Positions 1 to 11,837 of a DNA stretch of 64,000 nucleotides are shown here, in pieces. Where the stretch lies: assembly GCA_033239005.1 (NCBI GenBank), contig BSQZ01000009.1, forward strand, positions 3,915,752 to 3,979,751, given 5' to 3'. Under the pieces are notes generated by a model, which worked only from the letters and a program-made list of their open reading frames with translations, did no database searches and was not told the DNA's origin. The DNA comes from Lamellibrachia satsuma (taxonomy: Eukaryota > Annelida > Polychaeta > Sabellida > Siboglinidae). Each line of letters opens with the position of its first letter. The first letter of the stretch is position 1. Made by a program: the position numbers and the translations under genes.

Positions 1-526
1 GAAGCAGATCGAGTTCACTATATAGAGCGCAGTGAAAACATATCATTTGTTCATTATTCGTTGTTTCGTCCAATGTTGCGTTATATGTGATATGCTTATT
101 ACACAGGACAGGGCTAAGACATCTAAATCTGAGGTCAGTGTGTTACTGTGTGTACACATGGAGATCACCAACCCTGAGTTCACGATTGATAACAGTAATG
201 ACAACAGAAACTTATTAGCTGTTTCGTCAACTTCTGTGGTCCATCAGAAATCGGACAAGTTCAGTATTTTGCCGAACACGACAATCTTGACACTCCGTCG
301 AGGCCACGAACGGTGTGAACGTCAATGTACATTGGTTCTAATTCTGACGGACCGATGTTGACGCTTCGGCAAGACGTCGACGCGATCGGCGTGGAAGCGT
401 CTTTGGATATGAGTGTTCTTGTTGTTGTTTTTGTTGATTATTGCTGTTCACATGTTCGTACTTGATAAGATGCTTGTTGCTTGTTGCCAATCATATAGAG
501 GTGAATGTATCTTGCAATGACTATAG

Positions 527-3500
527 TTTGGACGTTGACCAGAGCGCCCGTAGAAATGCTGAGACACATCTGAACGTGGTGGACCCAGGCTACTATGACT
601 TTGAAGGTGCGTTTGTTGATTGTTATCTGATACGATAGTTAATGATACCGTAGTTGGCCATTAACAGGCACGACAGTTCGGTAATCAAATTTGACCCAGA
701 CAGTTAATTCATAGTAAGACAATGCATAACTAATGCATGTGTCTTATATGTACAACAATTATGATTAATCTAAAACAGTTTATATGGCACATAAGTCTGA
801 GCTACTATTACGAGTAGTGAGTGATACGTTGCATTAAAGATGGAAACGACGGTGTTAAAAACTACGGAATGTGTGTACCATTAACACAAAACGTTTTGGG
901 CGATCAGACTAATGCTATTAGACGTGTGTAATCGTTTCTCCAAACCATTCCGACACGTTCAATATAAAAACATAAGTTGTTGTTGAACTGCTATATTATT
1001 AATAATACTTTATTTCATGTGCATTAATGCAATTACGTAAAAGTTAATTAATTAATTAATCTGAAAGTTTTAATTGTGAGATCCGCATAATAATATTATG
1101 TTTTGTTTCGACAGCTCATATCTTCTTCGACGACGCGATGGAGGATCACGAATCAACAGAACAAAACTATCGAGTGAATTCGTTCGTGCGCCAACTCGTC
1201 AACACGATCGACAAAGCTGCTAGGTCAGTTTTCACATCGCTGCGTCATTGACGGACACAATCAGAAATCTCGTCAGTTCCAAGTTATATCATCATATGTC
1301 AGAAATATGTTTTCATTTAGTTTTGCCAATAGTTCTAGTGAGCATTATTACAAAAAGGTGTTAGTGCGTTACAAGTCGATATAATAAGTTTAAAAACAAA
1401 TCGCTTGACAATTAAATATTTTACACACATTTTACATCATATATGTGTAACATCGAACTGTTATTATTAATAAAGCATTGATATATTGTTGCTTGTGAAT
1501 CATTCATGTTAATTGGCTTATTTTAATTAGATTATGTGCTTCATACATACCCGTTCTATTTGGGTGAATTTCAGAAACATAACACTTTTACTATTATGAT
1601 ACGTAATACAAAAAACGATCATATAACGTACCGTTGTCATAATGTTTCCTATCCGGTAATTCTCTGCCGTACGAGAGATTATCAATAGTAGGGGTACGTA
1701 GAATTGTACACATTTCATTGTACCTTTAGTGAAAAGTGTCGTCTTCTGCAACTCCATGTAAAGTCATGTTAATCGTCTGCTGTTGTAGCTGTTGTTATTG
1801 TTGATCAGGAAAACCCGTTGCTGGGAATTTTTCTAATTGCAGTGAAACCCACGAGGTCAACATCGCCATCGGGACGCCAGTGGTGTTTTCCACTCCTTAT
1901 GGGGGAAGACTCGAGTGGAAGATGCCAGGGCGTAACAGGATTGTGGCACACTTGAAAGACAAACACAAGATTCGCCACAAGAAACGTTGGAGCCAGGTTA
2001 GTTTTTCTTTCCTAAACGATCGGTGTTGCCGAGTCTAGTCTCCCCCCGTCGGACGACTATACGTCGTATTGCAAGTGAAATGTACCGTACCACTTGCATG
2101 TAGAAAGAGCCGTGCACGTGCAAGTAGAAGGTACTGTGCCACATGTAAATAGAAGGTACCGTGCCACATGTAAATAGAAGGTACCGTGCCACATAAAAGA
2201 AGACATTACCATGCCACACGCAAGTAGAATGAAGAGTACAACATGCAAGTAGAAGGAACAGTACCACATGCAAGTAGAAGGAACATGCAAGTTGAAGGAA
2301 CAATACCACATGCAAGTAGAATGAAGAGTACAACATGCAAGTAGAAGGAACAGTACCACATGCAATTTGAAGGAACAGTACCACATGCAAGTAGAAGGAA
2401 CAGTACCACATGCAAGTAGAAGGAACAGTACCACATGCAATTTGAAGGAACAGTACCACATGCAAGTAGAAGGAACAGTACCACATGCAAGTAGAAGGAA
2501 CAGTACCACATGCAAGTAGAAGGAACAGTACCACATGCAAGTAGAAGGAACAGTACCACATGCAAGTAGAAGGAACAGTACTACATGCAAGTAGAAGGAA
2601 CAGTACCACATGCAAGTAGAAGGAACAGTACCACATGCAATTTGAAGGAACAGTACCACATGCAAGTAGAAGGAACAGTACCACATGCAAGTAGAAGGAA
2701 CAGTACCACATGCAAGTAGAAGGAACAGTACTACATGCAAGTAGAAGGAACAGTACCACATGCAAGTAGAAGGAACAGTACCACATGCAAGTAGAAGCAA
2801 CAGTACCACATGCAAGTAGAAGCAACAGTACCACATGCAAGTAGAAGGAACAGTACCACATGCAAGTTGAAGGAACAGTACCACATTCATGCTATGCTAT
2901 TTGTTAAAAACAAATCCAGACAGTTGCTGCTTCCTCTGATTTGTACAGGTGATGGCCATGTATTACTTCCTTGGCTTCAAGCTGTGGTCTTCCAATGCCA
3001 GTGTCCGCGTGAAGCAGGTGCAGGCAGACAACACGTTCCTTCTGGCCCTCGACGGCGACGTCGCCTTCAAGCCAAAAGCCCTGTCTCTGCTTGTCGACCG
3101 TATGAAACGCAACGAGAGAGTCGGGGCAGCCTGCGGACGTATACACCCTGTAGGCAGTGGTGAGTCACTCTTTCCAACCAATAGCCAATCGCTGATTCAC
3201 TCCATCCCTCTTGCGGGACCAATGACTTAGTATGTCATGTATCGATAACTTGACCGTAGACTACGTTTTATTGTGTATCATTCTATGTTGTGTTGTCTCT
3301 GCCTTTCAACACTGTCATCATCGGTGTCTATCAGTCTCGAAATATTTGTACATCAGATTACTTATTTTGTTGGTTTTTGTTCTACGATTTGCACAAACGT
3401 TTCATATGAGAAATATGCTAGTGTATCCAAGTTAAATATGGGACAGTACAAGTTCTTCTATTATATGGCTAACAACTTCAACGCCTCTGGTGTAGGAGCA

Positions 3501-6500
3501 GCGGTGTGGTATTATTGGACAGTCATCTGCAGTACTTGTGTTGCAGGCCCGTTGGTGTGGTATCAGATATTCGAGTACGCTCTGGGACACTGGCTACAGA
3601 AGGCGACGGAACATGTCCTTGGTTGTGTTCTCTGCGCACCCGGCTGTTTCTCTCTCTTCCGCGGCTCGGCTCTCGTGGACGACAACGTCATGAGGAAATA
3701 CGCAACCCAGTCAACGGAGGCAAGACATTATATACAGTACGATCAAGGTAAACAGCACAAAATCATTTAATTGTGTGCATTCTTCAATGTATTGTCATGT
3801 CAGGACGTGCAATGAACACAACGGAAAACAATTTTTTGCGCAGTACTATGCAAGTTTGGTATGGTCTGCATGAATAGGTAGGTTTCTTTGTGTCCACGTA
3901 AGCAGTTGCCAGAAATTTTCGCGTCCTGAACTAACATGTTTATAAGTAAGTTTATGCTGAAACGTATGTGAACGTCCAATACCAGTTTCTGAGAATGAAT
4001 TCCTGCAGCAAATTGCAGCCGATTTTATACGTTTTAAACACATTTAAATACAATTTTAATAAGATTGCCACCCAAAGCAAAATTTGTCATATGGCGCATG
4101 GACAAGGAAGCCATTGGCTTATCAAGAGTACATGCCAAGAGCACTACTGGAATAATTCTTTGAAAGAATCAATATGGATATCGTGGTGTCTTTTTGGATC
4201 TATCGAACAAACATAAACGAGTGGGGCGCGGTGGCGTAGCGGTTAGAACATCGGACTCTCAATCGACAGAACCCAGGTTCGAATCCTCTTGCTGCCGTTT
4301 CGAAGCTTTAGCAATTTCGTTCACTCTACGTTGCTATAGTTCACTCAGCTGTGTAAATTAGTGCTTGGCAGAGATGGGTAAGTGAAGAATAGTCTTCGTG
4401 GAGTAACTGCTGTTGCATGGTTCCCACAGAAGTCAAGATGGCGTTGGATTGAACAACGTACCTTTATAAACGTATACACAACATATACCAGATTGTTATT
4501 GTAACTGCAGGCGAAGACCGCTGGCTGTGCACGTTGCTCCTGAAGCAGGGCTACCGTGTCGAGTACTCAGCCGCGGCGGATGCCCGCACCTCGGCCCCGG
4601 AGGGCTTCAGCGAGTTCTTCAACCAGAGACGTCGCTGGATCCCATCGACTCTCGCCAATGTCCTCGAGCTGCTCGTCGCCTGGCGGAGAGTGGCTCGTGC
4701 CAACGATGATGTGTCGTGGCTGTATGTTGTCTACCAGGCGATCATGTTCGTGTCTTCTCTACTCGGCCCTGGGACCATCTTCTTGATGACGGTTGGCGGT
4801 CTGCAGGTAAGAGTGTCGTGTCCATGTCTTGTCAGATCGAGAATCGACGGATGTGCTTTAAAGGGCGTAATTAACTGAGTTTGCTAACACTGGGCGCAAC
4901 ACTTCTGAAGCATTGTGTAATAAGTATACTTACTTACCAGGACCCGTTTGTTCGCTGGGAGAATAGGCCATCGATAAAAGCTCTCCAGTGTGTCCTGTTT
5001 TGTGCCATCATTGTTATTTCAGGTATAGCCTGATGAAAATATCCACGCATGAAGCCGTACCACTGGTGTGGAGCTTCGCTTATACATAACAATGATATCC
5101 ACACCCAGTTGTTACCGACATAGGAATAGACATCAGCCAAACATTGATTGTGTCTCTCAAATTGTTGCCGATATTCGCTTTGTTGCATAGCTCCGCCTGT
5201 TTTGTGTAGAAACTATTCATTCAAGTTAGTAAGACAATATAATATATGACGAATGCGTGCATGCACAAAAACACATTAGTGGTTTTAAGGTTCAGCTCGT
5301 ATGGGTAATGGGAAAAACCGTGAATATGACTGAGGAGATCGTTTCCTCGGAAGCTTCCATTGTTTAAAAATACGTGCAAAGCTTAAGTGGATAGAATAAT
5401 TATTTATGTTCTGTCTTCTCACAGGTGGCAATGGGCGGCTCAATATCGACGTCGACGTCATTCGGCATCAATTTTGTTCCCGTGCTGATCTTTGTAGTGT
5501 TGTGCTACGTCGCTAGAGCGGAGACGCAGGTAGGACGGCAGCGGAACTGATGAAGACGACGACTGTGACGGCGTTGACACCGATACTGACGACGACAAGA
5601 GAAACGACAGAAACAAACGACATAACACTTATGGTGACAATACAACAACGACGACGTTTAGGATAAGAACACCTCGATGGGCAACGTAAATTCAACAGTG
5701 AAAGAAACGACCCATGCTATAAACAATGTCATCTAAGCCGTTTATACGGCGGCTAACCTATTCCTTGTTTCCCCACAGTCTGTACCAACACATCCAGTTG
5801 TCAAAACGACGTTCCCGAACAAACCCCGTGACATTATCTCGCGCAACTCGGAGCGCTTAGATTTTGTAGTTGAACGGCGTTTGAAACAAAACGTTACTAA
5901 CTCTGTTTGGAATAAACACCCTGGCTTCTTCGACAGAGTAATTTCATCGATCAGTCTTCCGTCATTTCTCGTCGGTGTATGAAATACTTAATGATAAGCG
6001 GGATCTTCGGTCGGATGTCGTGTTCCGTGGAAGATTCCTGGCAAGACGATCGGACTGGGTGGATAGCGGGCTCATATATCCTGGTTGTCGAAGAGAGAAG
6101 GCGCGGAATCTGAGATTGCCCATTTGACAAAAAGTGCTGCTTGCTGGAAGACGATCGTGCTCTGTTCCCAGACTTAATTCCGATGTCACAAGCCGACAAG
6201 TGTCGTTTTGGCGACGGGTTTTTTATGGGAAGAGGAATACTAGAGTGTCGCCGCTCCCTCCTTTGCACAGGACTTGCCTTCAGCTCTGTTCCTGAACAGT
6301 ATCCACACTCCCCATCGCCATGGGAACTCCTATTCTTTCCCTGTTCCGATATGACCTCTCGTTTAAGTTGTGGGGCTAACGCTCTCTCCAGTAGCTCAAA
6401 TTCTGCATCTGACACTCGGTCGAGGTATTCAGCGACGTACGATCGCATGGTTGCATCCCACTCATCCTCTCGGTAGTCGAGGTCGTCAGTCCTATCGAGG

Positions 6501-9500
6501 AAGCCAGGCAGGCGTAAGTCAACAGTGTCGTTCATGGCGAGGTGCTCTTCGGTATCCCTAGATACGCCATTGTCGTTTTGGTGTTGTCGGTCACATTCCG
6601 TGGTTACAGGTTGACCGGAATTAGGCGCGTGGAAGACCTTTTTGGTGTATATGCCCTGGAGGTCGTCGGTGGCGTTGTTGACACCGGCACAGTTCGGTGA
6701 CTTAGGCCTAAATACATAAGATGTACATTTGTTGTTACCGGCGCCGGTGTAGTCGTGACGCGCCCCTCCTCCCGTCGGGGTGGTAGATTGTACCCTGTCA
6801 AAGTTGTCGGTCGTGACGACATTACTCAGATCCTCATTAACGACATTGACGCTGGCGTTTCGTCGATAAAACGATGCCATGAATGCAGCAAGTGCACACG
6901 AAACTCCACAAATGATCTCTAGTAGAAATAACAGAATGGATGCTACGTCTGGGTCTGGTCTGTCCCAGACATCCACGGTGTTATTGGCAAGCCCGACCCA
7001 CCATGCCGATGAAGCTCTGTCCACCTGTTTCGTGTGCCCGACTTTGAGAATTGTGAAAGCGACAGCAATGTAAACGCAGGACAGAAGGAACTGTATCGTT
7101 GCCGTTTCATGTATCTAACAACTGTATTACGTCATGATTATTCATTATGACGTCAGCAGCAAATCTCGCTTTGAAGCTTTGCATGACGATTTTACGACGC
7201 CCTGTTTAACGTTCGTATCTGCGCTATAAACGATGACACGTAATGTTTGCAATATATTTTGTTTGATCAATACACACTCCGACAAGTTATGAACACTATC
7301 CACTGGTTATAATTTTTTTATTAGTTATTAGTTAATATATGTCTATAACCGAAAACATCACGAAATATTGCCGATAACGCGGACTTTGGTGTTAGCATTG
7401 TCGTTGTTCTAGTAAAAAATAGTTAACATCAGCACCACCATTACCACCGCCACCGCCGCCGCCACCACCACCATCACCACCACTACCACCCCACCACCGC
7501 CACCACCAACAACAGCAACAACAGCAACAACATGGCTGTCATTACTTTCGCTAGCTGCTCTTTCGCCATCGTGTTTCGTTTTAGTCATCATCGCTATCAA
7601 CATCATCATCAACAACAGCACAAACGACATACAACAAAAGCAACAACGTTGGATTACAACAACATTGCCGGTTGTATCAAACATATCACGACACAGAAGT
7701 GCAGTACTATTATAACCACGCGGTGACAAGAAATAAATGTCTGGTCACGACGTCAGACCAACAGTAAATGTTCTTCTGTTCACGACGCCTTCACGCCGCT
7801 GTCCTCACAGCTCAACTACGCCGTCGTCCTGTCGTTCGTCTACTCCCTCGTCATGGTACTCGTCCTCGTCAGTGTCTGCCTCAACATCGCTGACGACGGC
7901 CTCCTCTCGCCAAGCGGCGTTTTCTTCTTCTTCGTCACGGCCACGTTCCTCCTCAGCGCCGTCCTACACCCGCAGGAGTTCGCCTGCGTCGTCTACGGGA
8001 TCGTCTATTTCCTTGCCATCCCCACCATGAGCATGCTCATGATCGTGTACGCGCTCGTTAGCATGCACGTCGTCTCGTGGGGCACGCGCGAGGTCCCGCG
8101 CGAGCCCGATGACCCGCGGGAAGGAGGGGCCGTCGCTACGTCAACGACGACGCCGGATGTGACGTCATCGGCATGGGGTGGACTCGCGAGCGTCGTTAAG
8201 GTGCGTACAACGCGCTGTCGGGTTTTTACGAGTTCGTCATGGTTTGTTGACATGTTTATGTATATGATCAATAACGCTACTTACATACCTAGTAAATAAT
8301 ATATGTCTATGTAACTTTTGAAATTAATAAATTAAATCATGTTTGCTGTATTTTAAATAAAATGGTGCGGAACATCTAGCAGAATGTATGTAATCATACA
8401 ACGACAACGAGGAACACCGTCTGTGTTATATAATATTCTTCGCTGGTTTACTGCGTAAGAGCCAATATCCAATATTGTAATGTTGGTTATAATTGGCTCG
8501 TTGCATCGGCTTAATCGATTGGTTGATCTATTTTGGAAAATTTTTCGTTTTGTTAACGTTTTTGCTTTTAATGTGTAATAATATAAACCTGTCTCAAGCC
8601 GATAATCAACATGGCTTCACTTTGGACGAAAATAAACTATTATGTTTATGTATTCAAAGAAATAACGTATTCGATGTGATTGACGTGCCCGTGTTTTGAA
8701 CAGGGTGTACGTGTTCGGCAAGGATTCGACATCAGCTTTGGCAGACTGTGTCATCTGACCTGCTGCTCGTCGGAGCGGGATCCGAACTTGGCAACGGCCA
8801 CCTCTACTAAACAGCAGGACCCAGAGTCGGGGGAAGGCCGGGATGGTTCAGCGAGCAGCGAAAGGGGGAAGAAGCTAGAGGATGCTGGCAACGGGGTGGA
8901 TACGAATAAGCCGGCCAGAGTTTCTTTCTCGGAAAAGGTGGATACAATAGAAGGTGAGTGAAACTAATGGACACATGCGGTGGAGCGTAGATACGCCTTG
9001 TGACCCTGTTTATTTTCCACCCAGCCGTTCCACGGTTGTTGTGTACAAGTTAACTGTAGACCGGTTAGTAACTGGCACGGAAGAAGGAGCATCACATTAT
9101 TTTATATGCTTCCTAATCCATCATTGTTTTGTCATCATAATATATATTACTGCATATCGTGCGCCACATTAATGTCCGTGTCACGCCGACAGACGAGGAG
9201 CGTGGAGCATCAGGCAACGCCGACGGCGCGGGCGTAGCAGAAGACATCAACAATCCCCGGTGGCTGGACGATCCGGCGCTAGGTGGCGGGAGAGTCGACC
9301 ACCTGTCGGACAAAGAGCGCAATTTCTTCGAAGAGCTTATTGAGAAGTTCCTCTTCCCGCTCGAGACGGACACGCTCCGGGAGGAGCGAGTCGCAGGAGA
9401 GCTCCTCGCCCTGCGGAACAAGACGTGCATCGCCTTTCTCTTCTTCAACGCTGTGCTTGTTCTCGTCGTCTTCACGCTGCAGATGCACGCGGCTAGACTG

Positions 9501-10632
9501 GCAGTGCCGTGGCCGTGGGGAAGCGAAGGTCTCTCGCTCAACCCGCTCGGCGTCTTCTTCCTCGGCTTCTTCGCCGTCATCATGTTGCTGCAGACGCTGG
9601 CCATGCTGAGGCACCGAGTCGGCACGTTCATGCACATCGTCTCGACAACGTCACTGCGGTGCTGCCGCGACACGAGGCCACTCGGCGTCAGCCGCAAAGT
9701 CGAGAACGCTGTGGAACTCGCCAAAGACCTCGGCCGCCTGCAGGTTTGTAGTGCACTGTACCATTGGCGGCTATGTAATGTGACATCCGATGGGCTATTG
9801 CATATTTGTTGTCAGGTATCACATACAGGTATTACTTCAAATTTTTGTATCATAACTCTTAGTAGTGCTTTGACGATTACCATGAGAAACTATTGCTTCC
9901 GATGAAGCAAGGTATCCCGCGACAGCTGGACCTAGACTGCATGAATCGTTATCTAAGGAAATCATTTGTTTTCAGGTTGAGTACGACGACAACTCGGTGG
10001 CGACCTCTGGTGAAACACCAGACAACGATGACGGCAAGAGGTCGTGTCGACGGAGCGGGACAGTATTCAAACTCAGCACAAGGGAAAGGAAGAATGAACA
10101 AAGAAGTGACGTCATGACCTCGGTGGACGATGCCTTCAATCAGCGCTTTGTCTGCCTGGCCAATCAGCTTGAACACGATGACTGCAGTCCCAAGGAAATC
10201 GAACGCAATGTGATTGGTCAAACACGGTCATGTGGTCTTCACCGGTGCAAGTCGCTCGCAGCAATTGCATATTTGAAGAAACAGAGGCGCGCCCCCAGAA
10301 GCCGTCGAATGTTCGCGAGGGTGTCCGATGGTTCGTTTGACCAAGCTGCACCCGAAGTCCTAGCACACAGCTATAATCCGTCGTTCGCTGAAGAAATTGG
10401 CAGTTCAGATGGGGTCCAGCGACCCGCATCGCTACCAAACACGCCCTATGCCGACTACGAGCAGATCGAACAGTTGTATGAGAATATTTCGGCTGAAACG
10501 ACGAGAGACGTCGAAGAAGTTTCTACAAGAGGGAACACCAGACGCCGTCCTGCGTCCGATATGACGCAGCTGGATCCCATAGAAGTACATAAGATTCCTT
10601 CACGAAGATCTTTACAGTTGACGAGTTTATAA
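527..10632 (+). CDS. chs: Chitin synthase gene 1, 3' portion (11 exons, 5' end outside window)
   Basis: Family 2 glycosyltransferase (chitin synthase, UDP-GlcNAc polymerising, plasma membrane). Exons inferred from GT..AG borders and alignment to gene 2: 527-606, 1115-1223, 1843-1996, 2949-3159, 3547-3747, 4511-4806, 5425-5529, 7811-8200, 8704-8953, 9193-9743, 9976-10632. Joined length is 3,004 nt, one base completing a split codon plus 1,000 codons and a stop, with all phases consistent. Motifs in order: FFDDA, TPYGGRLEW, HLKDKHKIRHKKRWSQ, ALDGDV (donor/metal site), GSGPLVWYQ, GEDRWLC, NQRRRW, then several membrane segments, SWGTRE, an acidic LIEKFLFPLE region and a last membrane pair. The tail after about 9700 is hydrophilic and Ser/Arg-rich. 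The exon carrying the CATMWHE signature is not in the window, so the gene starts to the left. Function is from family knowledge; paralogue of gene 2 immediately downstream. Confidence 0.93.
2070..2887. repeat. 25-bp minisatellite in a gene 1 intron (about 33 copies)
   Basis: Direct repeat with core GGAACAGTACCACATGCAAG, period 25 bp. Units are more diverged in the first 170 bp and nearly identical later, with a variant (ATTTG for AGTAG) recurring at intervals. It fills most of intron 1997-2948, which separates the RHKKRWSQ exon from the DGD exon. The long open frames across it on the minus strand are artefacts of the repeat. Confidence 0.95.
4218..4435 (+). mobile_element. tRNA-derived SINE in a gene 1 intron
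   Basis: The head has an A-box-like TGGCGTAGCGGTTAGAAC and an exact B box GGTTCGAATCC (about 4277-4287), as in RNA polymerase III promoters of tRNA-derived SINEs. The body that follows (TTCGAAGCTTTAGCAATTTC...) is shared with the element at 63105-63411. A functional tRNA is unlikely because the anticodon stem does not pair. The 3' boundary is approximate. Confidence 0.7.
4807..5424 (+). other. Gene 1 intron absent from gene 2
   Basis: GT at 4807 and AG at 5423-5424 interrupt the codons GGLQ | VAMG, phase 0. In gene 2 the equivalent GALQTAFG is continuous in exon 26692-27095. The interior shows nothing recognisable. Confidence 0.85.
5951..7090 (-). CDS. Antisense open exon inside a gene 1 intron; two-helix membrane protein tail, unknown family
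   Basis: On the minus strand a frame is open for 379 codons, from an AG acceptor (GATACAG, exon from 7090) to TGA at 5951-5953. It lies wholly within gene 1 intron 5530-7810. An in-frame stop just upstream of the acceptor and the lack of an ATG at the beginning imply a 3' terminal exon whose upstream exon(s) I could not find. The first 22 codons encode a hydrophobic helix (FLLSCVYIAVAFTILKVG). A short loop with an NNT glycosylation sequon and a second helix (ASILLFLLEIICGVSCALAA) follow. About 300 hydrophilic residues rich in Ser, Arg, Asp and Asn complete it, with a basic RRERRHSS patch. The topology would fit the second half of a tetraspan-type protein. Function unknown; a nested host gene is more likely than chance because of length and composition. 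Confidence 0.55.
   Translation of the reverse strand, partial: FLLSCVYIAVAFTILKVGHTKQVDRASSAWWVGLANNTVDVWDRPDPDVASILLFLLEIICGVSCALAAFMASFYRRNASVNVVNEDLSNVVTTDNFDRVQSTTPTGGGARHDYTGAGNNKCTSYVFRPKSPNCAGVNNATDDLQGIYTKKVFHAPNSGQPVTTECDRQHQNDNGVSRDTEEHLAMNDTVDLRLPGFLDRTDDLDYREDEWDATMRSYVAEYLDRVSDAEFELLERALAPQLKREVISEQGKNRSSHGDGECGYCSGTELKASPVQRRERRHSSIPLPIKNPSPKRHLSACDIGIKSGNRARSSSSKQHFLSNGQSQIPRLLSSTTRIYEPAIHPVRSSCQESSTEHDIRPKIPLIIKYFIHRREMTED
7428..7530. repeat. CCA/CCG-rich microsatellite in a gene 1 intron
   Basis: Mixed (CCA), (CCG) and (CAA) triplets. The valine- and glycine-rich minus-strand frame over it is a by-product. Confidence 0.85.
8201..8703 (+). other. Gene 1 intron absent from gene 2
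   Basis: Phase-0 intron (GTGCGT ... AACAG) downstream of SWGTRE in gene 1. Gene 2 reads straight through this region in exon 27392-27998. The interior is AT-rich with no features seen. Confidence 0.8.
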
Positions 10633-11721
10633 AATGATTGCATCCTAGTTGCATGTAGCAGTAAGGCGAATAAGTAATTAAAAACGAGCTTGACGTAGTA
10701 TGCAGTAATAATTTTGTTATACACGATCGTACACATGTGTAGGTACTGGTGTACACGTACGAATGTGTGGTGTATGTTTGTACGTTCCAAATAATTTCCT
10801 CCAAGTAGAATAAGTTACAAGAGATAGTTTTTGTCAAAGGACCATTAATAACAAATTCTGAGAAAACCACAAGCGTGATCTTCTTGACTGTAGTTGTAAA
10901 TTATTAGTTTTTTTAATTAACTCTTAGGTGCACTGTTTAAAGTACTACTTTTCTGTCGCTTTGACAACTTGTGTATAACCTCACATATTACCATCACTGG
11001 TTACAAGACTTATTTGCTCTCTGCGGGGGTTTAACGGTCATTTAATTCGTGGCCGCCTATCGTAATGACCGTCGTCAACATTGCAATCTTTACAACTATC
11101 CCGTTTGAAGCAAAGACAGGTACCGCAAGTGGTTACTAGACATCAGTGGGCGATATAAAGGCAATAAATCAATGTAATCAATCGATCGTATCGTCTCATT
11201 GTATTATATCTGTATCACCGAAAATTAAGAGAATGGTAAACAAGTGAATATTATTACATCACGAATATTGCATATTTTAAATCAAATTGAACGATATTGT
11301 TGAAAAAACTGCTATATTGATATCTTTAAAGAACTGATGTTGGAAGCATTATATATCGAGAGGGGTTTCGGGGGTCGTCTGAACCCTCAGTTGTTTTTAC
11401 TTCTCAGAAGATATATGAATACAAATGCTAAAAAATGAGTGCAAGTTAGGTACTGATGGTAATAATTTATAACATACCGGATGGATACTTCATATAAATG
11501 AAAGAAAACTGAATAATCTAGTAATCCAAAAGTGTCGAGTTTAATTCATTAATAACATGTTTCAGATCCGAGTTTCCTTCTTTCTGTCACAAACTATGTG
11601 CACAAAACCAGGGCACTGCAGCAAGAATCACACAAACGAGTTAACCCCGAGTGTCATCCACTCATAGATAACATCAGCATTATCTCTTCTGATTTATAAT
11701 GCCATATACATCGCGCATGGA
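10633..11721. other. Intergenic region between the two chitin synthase genes
   Basis: 3' UTR of gene 1 to about 11190, then AT-rich DNA up to the gene 2 TATA box. No open frames or repeats that I can support. Confidence 0.6.
11163..11168 (+). terminator. Candidate poly(A) signal of chitin synthase gene 1
   Basis: First AATAAA I find after the stop codon at 10632, about 530 nt downstream. It lies about 560 bp before the TATA box of the next gene, which fits the end of the gene 1 transcript. A 3' UTR of this length is ordinary. No transcript evidence is available. Confidence 0.4.
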
Positions 11722-11730
11722 TATATAAAA
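11722..11730 (+). promoter_or_regulatory. TATA box of chitin synthase gene 2
   Basis: TATATAAAA at 11722-11730 lies about 30 bp upstream of a stretch that reads as a non-coding first exon. It is 1.1 kb downstream of the gene 1 stop codon. The predicted transcription start is around 11752-11757. Inferred from position and motif only. Confidence 0.6.
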
Positions 11731-11751
11731 TGAGGTCGACGAACTGTCTGT

Positions 11752-11837
11752 GAGTCGTGTCGCCGTGGTCAGCGCAGACAGACGCGATTACACCTGGAGA
11801 GAGTGTCACTGGAACAGAGACACAAAGACTTCGTAAA
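11752..11837 (+). other. Predicted 5' untranslated exon of chitin synthase gene 2
   Basis: A stretch without any ATG ends at a strong donor, AAA|GTAAGT (GT at 11838). The next acceptor, CCCGGCAG at 13686-13693, leads into the first coding exon (transcribed from 13694, ATG at 13742). The untranslated leader would then be about 130 nt. The 5' boundary is only estimated from the TATA box. Confidence 0.55.

Larger units (their letters stand above)
5530..7810 (+). other. Large gene 1 intron hosting the antisense open frame
   Basis: Phase-0 intron between AETQ and LNYAV. It contains a low-complexity ACGACG stretch (5560-5690), the antisense exon 5951-7090, AT-rich DNA without visible features (7100-7420) and the CCA/CCG microsatellite. 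Confidence 0.8.

Noticed and set aside
32..361. 109-codon frame at the window start as an upstream CHS exon
   Set aside because: It shows no similarity to the expected CATMWHE-containing segment. It is most likely part of the intron preceding exon 527.
2070..2887. Possible CRISPR array (regular direct repeats)
   Set aside because: Repeats are contiguous without unique spacers and the DNA is eukaryotic. The same applies to the 22-, 55- and 60-bp arrays.
1998..2890. Long minus-strand frames with repeated CMWYCSFYLH
   Set aside because: Artefact of the 25-bp minisatellite, which is open in all three frames; intronic.
4218..4300. Functional tRNA gene
   Set aside because: A and B boxes are present, but the anticodon stem does not pair and a SINE body follows; the other copy at 63 kb confirms a SINE.
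9113..9724. 203-codon frame on the minus strand
   Set aside because: Shadow opposite the GC-rich gene 1 exon 9193-9743, whose + strand matches chitin synthase.
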